Shown here piece by piece: positions 46,183-56,637 of a DNA stretch of 64,000 nucleotides. How positions within the stretch are numbered: the first letter of the stretch is position 1; every line of letters starts with the position of its first letter. The DNA comes from Sialis fuliginosa (lineage: Eukaryota; Arthropoda; Insecta; Megaloptera; Sialidae), in the NCBI GenBank assembly GCA_961205875.1, contig OY540809.1, positions 18,488,267 to 18,552,266 of the forward strand. The letters are read 5' to 3'. Under the pieces are notes generated by a model, which was given only the letters and a program-made list of their open reading frames with translations, ran no database searches and was not told the DNA's origin. The position numbers and the translations under genes are program-made.

Positions 46183-47008
46183 CACTTACAAGGGGAAGCA
46201 ACAGCATGGTCCATGAGAATTTCAATGAGCTTGTGGTATGTCAAACTAGAGCAAAAATAAAAAGACACGTGTCCAACAATTTGATCTCATAGGCCTTAAT
46301 TACAAAGATAATTAACTTTGAAAATTTGTGTATTCAATTTAACCGTGTATTATGTTCGCTCGAAATATAAGTGTGTTGGCCCTACGGTCAACGCGCTGGC
46401 GTCTCGCCTGGTTTTAAGATTTTTATTTTTATTTTTATTTACAATTCTTTTTTATTTTTTTGTACACATTACCTCTCCCACTTGCGTAAAAATCGATAAA
46501 TTAGACATAAATAAAACATATATTATTATTGACAATGAAAATATTGATATATACGCCAGTACATTTAATTTATTATTGACACAACTCATTAGTTTTTAAT
46601 TAATAAATTGAAAAGTTTTAATAAAAAACAAACTTGAAAGAAACCACAAACATCTATTGTCAATAATAATATATGTTTTATTTATGTCTAATTTATCGAT
46701 TTTTACGCAAGTGTAGAGGTAATGTGTACAAAAAAAATAAAAAATAATTGTAAATTAAAATTAAAATCAAAATCTTAAAACCAGGCGAGACGCCAGCGCG
46801 TTGACCGTAGGCCAACACACTTATATTTCGAGCGAACATAATACACGGTTATATTGAATACACAAATTTTCAAAGTTAATTATCTTTGTAATTAAGGCCT
46901 ATGAGATCAAATTGTTGGACACGTGTCTTTTTATTTTTGCTCTAGTTTGACATACCACAAGCTCATTGAAATTCTCATGGACCGTGCTGTTGCTTCCCCT
47001 TATTAGTG
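46183..47008. mobile_element. 826-bp giant foldback element
   Basis: Two arms of about 354 bp (46183-46536 and 46656-47008) are near-perfect inverted copies separated by a 119-bp spacer. Ends are CACTTACAAGGGGAAGC and complement CACTAATAAGGGGAAGC. Each arm contains one strikingly GC-rich block ('acggtcaacgcgctggcgtc') in otherwise AT-rich DNA. The left flank is TA and the right is TT, so the duplication is unproven. A 93-codon ORF in the left arm follows an AT-rich run and is not convincing. No transposase. Confidence 0.85.
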
Positions 47009-47204
47009 TTCTGTATCATTAGCTCCCTACTTAAATTATTGAAAATTTTGAAAAATGTGTATGGACAAAAGTTGTTCCTTATACCGTGAGAAATATTTTT
47101 TGTCAAAAAACTTTTTTTCTTAAACCAATAGTTCAGCAGTTATAAGGAAATAAACAATTAAATTGATCGCGCTAGAATTTTTCAAGTAAATTAATTTAAT
47201 TAAT

Positions 47205-47800
47205 CTTTGTAAGGGAATATTTTACAACAAACGTTGTAGACGACATGTATTATAGTAAATTGAATGCTCTACAAAAAAGATTCTATAAAATTTTTACGTA
47301 ACATGTGTCGTTCTTGAGATATCTTGAAAAAATAAATATTTTGGGATATCACTCCTCCCCCTTACACACAATTTTGATAATTTTGAAATGGAACCATCCT
47401 CAAAGCCAGACCCAACCATCGAACCAAGTTTCATTAATATAGGTTCAGTGGTTCATGAGTTATACGAGTGACAAGGATTCAGGGGATATACACACATACA
47501 AACAGACAGACCCGGAACGAAAAGTGTTTGTCTTGACCTGAAACGGAAAAATCAATTTATAATTTTGAAACCGGAGAACAATAATTTTGTCTCATTTTAA
47601 AACGATCATAAAGCTTCTCGTATTTTCTATATTGCGAGGAAGCAATAATCAAAATTCATATATTTGAATAAAATTGTATAAAAATTAAATGGTTTACCAA
47701 TATGAATACTTTATCGGTTTTTATTTAAATTATTCAATAATTAACTATCTTTGGTAAATTTAGCACGAGGAAGCACTGTGCATTTACTTGGTAGATGTTT
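47205..47800. repeat. R2 copy plus R2 tail
   Basis: 47205-47646 is R2 in minus orientation ('acgtaacatgtgtcgttctt', 'ccagacccaaccatcg', 'cctgaaacggaaa', 'cgaggaagc'). 47647-47800 is the R2 distal block in plus orientation ('tttagcacgaggaagcactg', 'atttacttggtagatg'). The two pieces are head-to-head. Confidence 0.6.
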
Positions 47801-47989
47801 TTTAAATTAATTTAAGAGAAAAAAAAACAATTTTTAAGCGCTTACCCTGGTATTCCTCTTTAATAATTGAAATACAACAGATAGATTTTCAATAAACGCA
47901 TAAATAATCGTTTTAATAATTCTAATTCTATAATATAATATCTTTGTATTGAATAAAATACATTATAATTTATACGGTTCTTGAAAAAC

Positions 47990-48245
47990 ATCGTCACCAA
48001 GTTTGCCGAACGGAAGAAGAAAGATCTTGTGCGAAGTTTTGGCTCGCCAGATGTCGCCCCCGTCGTCGTTAGATAGCAGCACTGTGTTTCATAAATTATT
48101 TACATGCTCTAGAGATGTCACTCAGGGGGTGAGCGAACGCCGGCAGTTTGAGACGCGCCGGCACTAGGAGGTGCGCACACGGGCGGGAACCATTACTTAT
48201 GAATTTGCTGTGTTTTTTTACGAGAGCGCGTAGCCGTGCATATTT
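47990..48245. other. GC-rich unique island
   Basis: A sharp rise in GC with 'cgccccc', 'gcgccggcac' and 'cgcacacgggcggg' in AT-rich surroundings. Two short frames stay open on the plus strand. One runs about 35 codons with KFAERKKKDLVRSFGSPDVA; the other runs about 60 codons with GRRKILCEVLARQMSPPSS. Neither is recognised. It could be a host exon, promoter or captured fragment; no function is assigned. Confidence 0.3.
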
Positions 48246-48417
48246 ACGATCCAGAATGAAGATGCAGTTCCAGTTATATAATATTCAAGGTGCATAAGTT
48301 TTCATTTTTTAAAGAGATGAAACTTTGGATGGCACGAATAAAAAAACTGGAACAGAATATTTGTTCCATTTTATACATTTTTACAAATCAGTCAAAATAA
48401 TTTAATTGAGAAAATAT

Positions 48418-48529
48418 ACGACCAAGTGCGTGTTGGGCACGCACTTGATAGGGTTCCGTAGCCATTCTCACTAATATTCTCTACTTGATAATACGTACCA
48501 AAAGCTATTTCATATTGACGAAATATGTA
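48418..48529 (+). repeat. R1 head
   Basis: 'gaccaagtgcgtgttgggca', 'agggttccgtagccattctc' and 'ttgataatacgtaccaaaag'. The copy continues at 49219-49378 beyond the MI insertion. CCAAAAG near 48498-48504 is the unoccupied equivalent of the hAT target at 6374-6381. Confidence 0.75.
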
Positions 48530-49218
48530 GGAGAGAATGGGGTAATTACGAACACCTAAGGGAGAAATAAAATATTATTATTAAAATAATCTATTAGTTA
48601 ACATTTTCAGTATCAATTTTAAGAAAAAAATTAATATTAAAGATAAAAATAGAACCTTATGTGTTCGTGATTACCCGACTAGCATGGGGTAATCAAGAAC
48701 AATGGAATAATTAAACCTAATTAGTACAAAATTCGCAGCAAAAATCTCTGGATGTATGTACTTTGACCACTGGTACACTTATCATGTGCCCATAAATTGC
48801 ACTTGAAGCACATTACCTAGTCTTCAACAGGAGGATCTTGATATTTTTCATTACAATAACAAAAATATAATATAATATAATAATATAATTCTTCTTTTAG
48901 TTATTTTCTTAAAAATAACTGCGATTCCTTGCACTTTTTCCAGTTTTTGTTTCTATAAGTGTTTTTTATAACGTTCGGAATTGCCCCATTTAATTTGTTC
49001 GTCATTACCCCACGAGCTTGAAAAAAATAAATATAATTTTTTTAGGTTAGGATCATATAATAAACAATAAGGGTGACATCAAATACACTTATTTGGACAT
49101 AATTGCTTACTTTGTACTGTGAGCGTGATTTACATTGAAAGTGCAGTTTTCCTCTTTTATCATACTGATACCACTGAATTCGCAATTACCTCGCGTTCGT
49201 GATTACCCCACTCTCCTC
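48530..49218 (-). mobile_element. MI element: 689-bp pogo-like remnant transposon
   Basis: Left end GGAGAGAATGGGGTAATTAC and complement of right end GAGGAGAGTGGGGTAATCAC are imperfect inverted repeats, flanked by TA (48528-48529, 49219-49220). Further 'ggggtaat' words lie inside ('catggggtaatcaagaac', 'gtcattaccccacg'). The minus strand around 48825-48730 encodes the remnant of a Cys-rich finger, described separately. The main catalytic part of a transposase is absent. The unoccupied target is present once in the R1 copy at 6349-6350. Assignment to pogo/Tigger rests on the TA target and the finger type. Confidence 0.7.
48724..48850 (-). pseudogene. PHD-like zinc-finger remnant of a transposase C terminus
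   Basis: On the minus strand one frame reads ED, stop, VMCFKCNLWAHDKCTSGQSTYI; a neighbouring frame then continues DFCCEFC. The spacing C-x2-C-x4-H-x2-C (CFKCNLWAHDKC) followed by a further Cys-x2-Cys pair resembles the PHD-like finger found at the C terminus of many insect pogo/Tigger-type transposases (typically W-x-x-C-x-x-C-x-x-W-x-H-x-x-C). A stop stands where the family has tryptophan, and there is a frame change before the last Cys pair. The upstream DDE domain is missing. Family resemblance is from general knowledge; no database was searched. Confidence 0.5.
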
Positions 49219-49378
49219 TAATCTTTATAAAAATGTACTGTTCGTGTGACGATTTAAAAATAAAGAATTATTTCTAAAGTTTTCATTAACTATTTTTACT
49301 ATTACAGTGTTCGTTATAATTTTACATTCTAGATTTTTTTCAGATTTTTTCATCGATTGCTTAGAAAGTAGAGAGGCC
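49219..49378 (+). repeat. R1 continuation after MI
   Basis: 'gttcgtgtgacgatttaaaa', 'acagtgttcgttataatttt', 'ttcagattttttcatcg' and 'gcttagaaagtagagagg' continue the R1 copy interrupted at 48528. Confidence 0.7.
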
Positions 49379-49383
49379 AGAAC

Positions 49384-49605
49384 CAGACCCAACCATCATT
49401 AATATCGGTTCAGTGGTTCATGAGTTATGCGTGTAACAAGGATTTTAGGAACAGACACACATACAGATGCGGAACAAAAAGTGTTTGTCTTGACTTGAAA
49501 CGGAAAGATTAATTTAAAATGTTAAAATCGGAGAACAATTTTTTCGTCTCATTTTAAAACGATCACAAAGCTTCTCATATCTTCGATATTGCGAGGAAGT
49601 AAAAC
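49384..49605 (-). repeat. R2 copy, minus orientation
   Basis: 'cagacccaaccatc', 'ggttcagtggttcatgagtt', 'tgacttgaaacggaaag', 'cttctcatatcttcg', 'gcgaggaagtaaaa'. Confidence 0.7.
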
Positions 49606-49729
49606 TACTTTCATAATAAACTATCCAAATGTTTAAAATATTGAGTCAGTAGAATTACCAGACGTTGTCCGAACCCTCATATCAGCTATCTCGTTGCAAA
49701 TAAGGTCTGTTTTCTGTCATCAGTCAGAA

Positions 49730-49928
49730 CTATCTGCAGCAAAACATCACCGCAGTAGATTTGGGGCCAGCAGTGTATACGTTATCGCTTCCATGGATCA
49801 TCTCAAAGACTTGCGTCTGCTTCCGTTCAGAAAAACTGTAACGGGGTTGTGCTGTAAATGAACTTCTGTATACAAGTCCTTTCAAGTAGTGGTCATAACT
49901 CACATCGAATAGCATATCAGGGCTGCGT
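49730..49928 (-). CDS. Candidate host exon or exon remnant, not recognised
   Basis: A 61-codon minus-strand frame, extendable to a splice-acceptor-like 'ttcacgcag' at about 49926-49934. It reads PDMLFDVSYDHYLKGLVYR, SSFTAQPRYSFSERKQTQV, then FEMIHGSDNVYTAGPKSTAV and MFCCR, stop. Base composition is more balanced than its surroundings, third positions are mixed, and the residues look like ordinary soluble protein rather than translated AT-rich noise. No family is recognised and no signal peptide or membrane segment is seen. The polypyrimidine tract before the acceptor is weak and no AATAAA follows closely. It could be a terminal exon, a pseudogene piece or transposon cargo. Confidence 0.3.
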
Positions 49929-50093
49929 GAACATTTACTTACTAATGGTGTTTCAGCAATTAGTTATTGTGGATCACTGACCTATGAAGGGGGATTGAGG
50001 GGGGGGGGAGATAATATACACATTTATTTTTACTAGAGGTTTCGTCTGCGATTTTTTTGAATGCAAAACTCTTTCTTTTAAATTGCATCTTTT

Positions 50094-51066
50094 TAGGGTT
50101 CCGTAGAAAACTAGGAACCCTTATAGTTTCGTTCTTTCTATCCGTCCGTTTGTCTATATAAATTTTATACCTTTTAAAATTAAATTTGGTATACGAACGT
50201 AGATTGATAACCTAAAAACAGAAAAGATCATATTTAAAAAAAAGTGTTTTGGACCCTCTTCCCATATACTGAAAAGTGCAACAAAAAATGTTAAATGTCC
50301 TTTTGATTTTAACCCTTAATGCTGTTGTCACATTTTCTAAACTATGTATAATTTCTAAACTATAGATTCAAAAAATCTGAAAAAAAATCCAGAATGTATC
50401 TTTTAATTTGTACTTTCATTGAAAAGTATAACGAATACTGTCAAACATTTTTTGGACCCCCTCCGATAGACTGAATAGTGTAATCACATTTTTTTACTTA
50501 CCCCATCTTTAGATAGGTCTCCTAAAATGCAACAAAGAATATTATATGAACTTTTGATTTTAATCTTTCAGTAATGTATTTATAATATATTAAAATCTTT
50601 ACAATTTTAACCAAATTAGTCATAGGGGAGGGTAAATTAGCTTTATATAGATAAGTTAACGACTCAAACTAAAACTTTTATCATTTATAACTTCTATTAC
50701 AAAATTTATAACGCAAATATTTGTAAATTTAAAAATTTGGTTACTTTTGTCTTCAATTGTACCTCCATAACATCCTTAGTGTTTTGCAATTCAATCGATT
50801 CTAAAATACTAATACTGTAAAAATGATTTGCTTTTCAATGTGGTTATTAGAGCGTCCCCCCACTTCTAATTTCTAAACTATCGATGCAAAAAATCTGAAA
50901 AAATTCCAGTATGTAGCTTTTAATTAGTACTTTAAATAGAAATTACAACGATCACTGTAGCAAAAATAGTTGATGAAAAATTTTGAAATAACTATTTTTT
51001 ATAAATCGTAGTGAGAATGACTACGGAACCCTATCATGTGCGTGTCCAACACGCGCTTGGCCGTTT
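50094..51066 (-). repeat. R1 repeat, longest copy
   Basis: It runs from 'agggttccgtagaaaactag' and 'gaacccttatagtttcg' through three 'tagactgaaaag'/'gacccc' modules, 'gcgtccccccacttctaatt' and 'cgtagtgagaatgactacgg' to 'tgtccaacacgcgcttggcc'. About 970 bp, so close to full length; it is the best reference for the family. A unique AT-rich block near 50580-50810 may be a further insertion. Confidence 0.8.
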
Positions 51067-51069
51067 TAT

Positions 51070-51760
51070 TTATAATAATTGTATAATTATATATACTATT
51101 TAATTATTTTTTTTTAATTTTGCCGCCACTAGCAAAGTCAGAATCAAAATAATCAAATTAATTAGTTTCTGTGTAATCGGAACAGAATTTTTTTTAACCT
51201 AACAAAATGGATTATACGTCTACAAAAACGATGTTGTATCGACATAAAAAGTCCAAAATAGTTTAATTTTACAATTCCCACTTTATATATTATAAAATCA
51301 ACAAAAAATACAACATAAATTAGAAGGTTAAAAAAAAGTAAGTAAACAAAAGTAACAAGTTCTAGCTGAGGAGATATGCCCGATGGCCAACTAATAACAA
51401 AAAAATAATAACTTTAATCAAAAATTATTTCTCCTTAAGACGAAAAATAATATTTAAAAATTATTTTGATATCAAAACAGTCTCCGGATAGAATTTCAGT
51501 TTATTACAAACGCTACATAGTATACTTCCCAAGCAATTATTCGTAGTATATTTTTATTTACCGTATAATATCGTACGCACATAACTCATAACTGCACTTT
51601 AAAATAAACATAAAAAAAACTATAATTTATAGCTCATAACCCAAACACCTATCAATAAACTCCACCCTAACAGTTCTACACATAACCAAAATGAAATAAA
51701 TTTATATTTCCAAAACCCTCTTTACATATCCTCAAGCGCATTACATACGCTTTTGTAGAG
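51070..51760. other. AT-rich stretch without gene
   Basis: Nothing supported on either strand. Confidence 0.4.
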
Positions 51761-51764
51761 AACA

Positions 51765-51940
51765 CCTTTATCGGTGGCGGAGTTAGCTGTGCATGCCTCT
51801 AGCTATGATTTAACAGTCGCATAATTGACTTCACTAGTGGCCGCGCGCGTCAGTGCACGCTTCAGTCACGTGGCGGCAGCACTGTGCATCGAGGAAACAA
51901 TTAGCTCTAACGTCAAAGAAAATTGACACTTTTCCAGTGG
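51765..51940. other. GC-rich unique island, possible regulatory DNA
   Basis: Contains 'ggccgcgcgcgtcagtgcac', 'ttcagtcacgtggcggcagc' and 'actgtgcatcgagg' in AT-rich flanks. CACGTG is an E-box core, and TCAGT words fit arthropod initiators. No open frame of note. Could be a promoter, 5' exon or enhancer; speculative. Confidence 0.25.
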
Positions 51941-51981
51941 ATTAATTTAATGCAGTTGTTAGATTAGTGTTATAAAAGAAA

Positions 51982-52926
51982 GTAAGGATCTGAATTTGTT
52001 TATGGTTCAGGTTCATTGTATGAATAGTTCGGTTTATGGTTCAGGTTGAACAACGTGCAAAATATTTTGGATCAAAGAAAAAGTTCCCTTGTTAGACAAT
52101 AATAGATACAAAATTTCGAATATTTCAAAAACCCCTAATCCGATTATCACCAAAATCAATAGGTCTAGTCTGGAGTATTTACTAAGACAAACATTTTCCC
52201 CAGAAATAATTCAAATCGGTACATTTTTACAGTAGATATAGTGAATGAAATAAAATTCTACACTCATTGTCAGACAGACGGACACACGCACAGCCGCCAC
52301 GCAGAAACAACTTTTCTTCACGTGTTGAAGTTAGTACAATTAGAATCTGCTTTTATTGCTAACACAATTTTATGAGACTCTTTTGCAATTCTAATAATAG
52401 TATGGATGTATATCAGAAACTTAAACTTGAACTCGAACCCCATAGGTTTCATTAATCTCAACTTGAACCGTACCGCTATATTTCAAAATCAACAAACCTG
52501 AACCTGAATCCGAACCTTTTCATGGATAACCGGTAGTCATATTATTATATATATTTTTGAAAGGTTCAAGAAATTATTTTTAATATTTTTTTTCATTGAT
52601 TAAAAAAAAAGGTTGTAAAATATTATGAATATGAGTTATGAAGTCCACTATTTTTTACTTTCTTTTTTTTAATTCTATAACTTAATTACAGTTCAATTTG
52701 TCAAAAATTTAAAAAGTAGATTTCAATTTTTAAAATGTAATTTTATTTTTGCCCTTTTTCTAGCCATATCAAATTATAATTTTTTTTCAAACAAAATAAT
52801 TTTCGGTCAATTACAAACTTGAACCCAAACTCTGAAAAAATAACGGTTTTTGAACCCAAATAGTTTGCACCATGCTGAACCCGAACCGAACCCGAACAAT
52901 AAATAAATTCCGTTTCAAGTCCCTGA
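51982..52926. repeat. GAACC-rich composite, probably nested hAT-like elements
   Basis: The right terminus 'ttccgtttcaagtccctg' is the complement of the CAGGGACTTGAA-type end also seen at 60231. The left part (from about 51982, 'aggatctgaatttgtttatg') resembles it weakly. Degenerate 'gaacc'/'ggttc' units fill 51982-52055, 52420-52530 and 52800-52910. A different retroposon-like piece with 'cagacagacggacacacgc' lies at about 52080-52330. No clear 8-bp duplication was found. Confidence 0.4.
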
Positions 52927-53089
52927 CGTATATTATTGTATTGTTAACTAATATATATTTTATGTATCATAGTACATATATTTCATAAAATTCCTTTACT
53001 TAATTACTGTAATTTCTTATTTAATAACAAACATATTAATTAATTACTATATACAGTTTATAATTCTCTGAATATATTTGCTTCCACTA

Positions 53090-53495
53090 GAGAACCACAT
53101 TTCTATTTCATTAAAGATCAGAGAGTGTGTTGCGTCGAGTCTCTCCTCGTACCTTCAATTGTTATTGTGATTTATTTCAGTTTCAAACTAACCAATTGTT
53201 CCAAGTCGGTATCGGACCTACAGAGAGAACAGCCAGAGCGCATTGTTCTACTATATCCGCCGTATTATTTATAATTTATACATAGCACCCCCTCCAAGTG
53301 CAGAAATCAATACACCTCACGGTAAATTGAAAACAATGTTGACTAATACTCGAAACTCCACTTCAAACTCTCTAGCAACGTAGTGGTGGTTCGTGTAGCA
53401 ATTGTCAGGGTGTAAACGTGTGTGTAACGCCTAAGTATGTGTGCATGGAAGTTTTCGCGTATTCACAGGATGAGCTATAATATACATAATATATA
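53090..53495. other. Unique moderate-GC stretch
   Basis: Not repeated in the window and without a supported frame. Includes 'cgcctaagtatgtgtgcatg' and 'gtcgagtctctcctcgtacc'. Nothing more can be said. Confidence 0.25.
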
Positions 53496-53500
53496 TACTA

Positions 53501-53879
53501 CAGTGTTTTCCAAGTTGATTAAGACATAGGAAATTTAACATGGGGGCAATCAGAAATGTTGTAGTAACCTTTGGTCAAATTTAACGATGTGTGATTGGTG
53601 CATTTTAAAATACCGCCTCGAAACTAACTGATAAATTTTAAATCAATCAACAGTATTTTGTTTTCAACTTTAAAGTAAGCATCCTAGATAAAATTATAAT
53701 AATATTATTTGGCAGATATAATTTGAAAACAAAATACTAATTACTATTTTATTAATTTTTGTGGCGGCATTTAAAAATGCACCAATCACACATCGTTAAA
53801 TTTGACCAAAGGTTACTACAACATTTCTAATTGTCCCCATATTAAATTTCCTATGTTTTAATCAACTTGGAATACACTG
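53501..53879. mobile_element. 379-bp TA-flanked MITE with long arms
   Basis: Left CAGTGTTTTCCAAGTTGATT and complement of right CAGTGTATTCCAAGTTGATT. About 118 bp of inverted similarity continues through 'aatgttgtagtaacctttgg' and 'gatgtgtgattggtgcattt'. TA flanks both sides (53499-53500, 53880-53881). Tc1/mariner-type. A diverged relative begins at 26614. Confidence 0.9.
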
Positions 53880-53924
53880 TATAAATAGAAATTAATTGAC
53901 CGCGGTAATATACAGGTGTCATAT

Positions 53925-55365
53925 CAGGTGGAACAAACTTGAACTGTTGATCGAAAAAAATATTTCAAGCAAAAAAGTTCATAAGAACATGTGTCCGGAA
54001 ATTCTTCGTGAGGGAGTTACAGACCCCCAAAGATTTTGCCTAAAATTAGTTTTTTTTTAATATCTGGAGAACGCATTGTGATACAGTAATGAAAATATGT
54101 TTGGCACTTTTATATAATTATATGCCACAAAATACATAGAAATAGGATTAAAAATAAGAAAAAAGTCCAAGTAAATATACCTCCAAAAATGCATAAAAAT
54201 GACGGCGCATGCACATCATACGTCTAGGTTTTATCTAACTCCATTGCCATGACCTTGGATTTAGAACGTATTCACGCCAATCCCTCGACTGTGCATCCCG
54301 ACTCAATGTTTAATGGGTACAGACCAATACGTCGCACACACTGGGATTAAATGACAATATTTTGCGTGAATTTAGCTTCAAGCCAATTTGAATCGAGTCG
54401 ATCTCTTTTGAAAGCTAAGTAGTTATAGTTTATACAAAAAAAAACCAAGAATGATATATTTACCTTCTTAATCTCTTAAATACTCTTTCACGTCCTTAAA
54501 TCTGATAAAAATTAATAAATCGAATAATAACTACTGAACAAAAAAAAATTATTTGCTTTTGCTAGTACTGTTATAATATGTACAATAATGTACATATGTA
54601 TGTATTAACATTTCTACAGAATGAGTCGATAGTGTGTTTTTCTTCGATATCCCCTCTCTTTTAAGAGATCGAGAGAAAAATTCAAATTTTATATAAATAT
54701 GATACTTTAATTATAAATGCAGACAGTAAAATTTTATTTCAACCTTATTTTAATTTAATTTATTTCGTAATTCATGAAATAATTTTCATAAACTACAACT
54801 ACATAGCTTTCAAATGAGACCAACTGCTTTAATATTGGTTTAAAATTGGCTTGAAGCGAAATTTCGTTCAAAATTTTGTCATTTAAACCCACTGTGCGCC
54901 GGTTAGAATGATACCAAAATCATCCCAGTCAGACTTTTAGTTTCTGAATTATTCAAAAACGTTACATTAATTTTAATTATTATAAAGAAGCTAGCAAAAT
55001 TTGTTAGCTAGCAAGCACTTTCAAATGGGGTATTAATTATGTACTAGTATCTATATGGATTAGTTATGGAATTTAGAGCAGTGACACTTTAACTAATTGT
55101 AACACAGTTGGCATCTTTCACCGTACAAAATAATTTTCATAATATCACCACTGTTTTAATACCGTAATACCTATAACGCGTGCACGAAACTTGTCAAAGT
55201 CTTCAACAAACTCCAAAAGAACTGTCATATAAATTTGATATCTCATTTGAAAGTGCTTGTTAGCTAGCAAATTTACTAGCTCCTTTATAATACCGGACAT
55301 AAGTTTCTGAAATACCCCCCCCCCCCCTCCAGTAACACTAGACGTTATTCACGTAAAAAACACAA
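53925..55365 (+). repeat. R5 repeat copy, carrying an MA element
   Basis: 'gtgagggagttacagacccc', 'aatatctggagaacgca', 'atctaactccattgccatg', 'taatgggtacagaccaatac', 'atgataccaaaatcatccc', then after the MA insertion 'aagtttctgaaatacccc'. The pieces match 27380-27700, 28060-28290 and 29205-29390 in part. A C run lies at about 55315-55327. The family's nature is unknown. Confidence 0.55.
54971..55299. mobile_element. MA family MITE copy inside R5
   Basis: Right end TTTATAATACCGGACA before TAA (55300-55302); the left end is degraded but followed by intact 'attataaag' and the 'gctagcaagcactttc' arm, and preceded by TAA (54968-54970). About 90% like the copy at 60488 by eye. The R5 paralog at 28175 shows the empty site. 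Confidence 0.85.
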
Positions 55366-55734
55366 AGAGTTAGATCACATTATTAAATATCATCCTGTAT
55401 ATACCCACTATATCTGAATATGTAAATATTAAATTTAATCATTGTTTTACTGCAATCGGTAGTACCGTTCATTCACTCATTTATTGTAAATACAATTGTA
55501 TAGATTATATTTCATTGTTAATACTTTTTTATTTTAAGAATAATGGTTGATTAATAACAGTGTCAGAACTGTTTTTGTGATTGATTTAATAGCAGCTGTA
55601 AAGTATAAGTGTAGGAGGGAGCAAGAAGGGGACGTTTAATGATTAAATGACGAGGTACGCTAAAATTATAATTGGAAAATAAAATCAGTTATTATTACTC
55701 TAACAATCTAGCTATGTACCATCGTCTGTAGGGT

Positions 55735-55830
55735 TTGCAATCCCGCAGACTTTATTATCCCGCGGGAATTTTGCGGGAAATAAGCCATTCCCGCGGAATC
55801 TCGCAGTTTTTCCAAAATTTTTATTATTCA
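55735..55830. mobile_element. Fragment with hAT-like 'taggg' end and CCCGCGGGA units
   Basis: Starts 'tagggtttgcaatcccgc' and repeats 'cccgcggga'/'ttgcgggaa' words, a style seen in hAT MITEs. No opposite end found. Confidence 0.35.
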
Positions 55831-55974
55831 TGCTTAAGCTTACTATTATTCAATTAACATGACAATCAACTAAAGAAAAATAGTTTAATAGCGGTAACAT
55901 ATTGTACGTAAACGTAACACGTACCATATATACCGGCGTAAAATCCATAAAATACACCTGTAAATCGTCTAATA

Positions 55975-56113
55975 CCAGCTTGTCCAATAATTTTAAAATA
56001 ATAAACCTGCATTGAAATTAGTATGACTTCGGTTATATATTCTAACCTGCGGCCCTTAGTAAATTGAGTTTATGCTATGCGACCCAGAAGGTTCAAAAGG
56101 TTGGACACTTATG
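55975..56113. mobile_element. 139-bp hAT MITE
   Basis: Left end CCAGCTTGTCCAAT, complement of right end CATAAGTGTCCAACC, flanked by exact GTCTAATA (55967-55974, 56114-56121). The right half ('cggcccttagtaaattgagt', 'ttatgctatgcgaccca') matches 61915-61974, so it is a shortened relative of the 61596 element. Confidence 0.85.
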
Positions 56114-56637
56114 GTCTAATATATCAGGCACAAGGATAAGATGCTTCTAACTACTTTTGACTTTTTGTTTGATTATTCAATTTTTTAATCAAGAAACAAT
56201 TTTTTTAACTGCGTGATTGCGTATAAATTAGTCACGTAAAACTAAACCACAAAATATCATTATAATAAAATAAAGTCATATCTTTTTCTGAAAATAAGAG
56301 CGCAAAATCATATGGTGTCTATTGTTTTGTTCCCCAGCCTACTTGTAGAACTGCAGATAATTATGGTGAAAAAAGTTAGAATGGATCCAGGAAAGGATAA
56401 AATGGACAATTCCACCAAACTTGGAATTTGGGAAAAATCGGCTATACAATACTTACTTATCACATTTATGGCCGTATAAGAAAGTTAAAATTGTTTACTC
56501 TTAGATATTATTATTTCTTTTTTTTTGTCTCATTTTGTCCCATCTTTCCCCTACGCAATACGTTTATATAATTAATATTTATTTCAACATAATAATAATA
56601 ATAATAAAACAAAGTCCGATGAATCTATCTATGCATG

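Noticed and set aside
46318-46599. 93-codon ORF in the giant foldback
   Set aside because: Spans arm and spacer, with a Phe/Leu run from TTTTTA repeats; its inverted partner in the other arm is not open in the same way.
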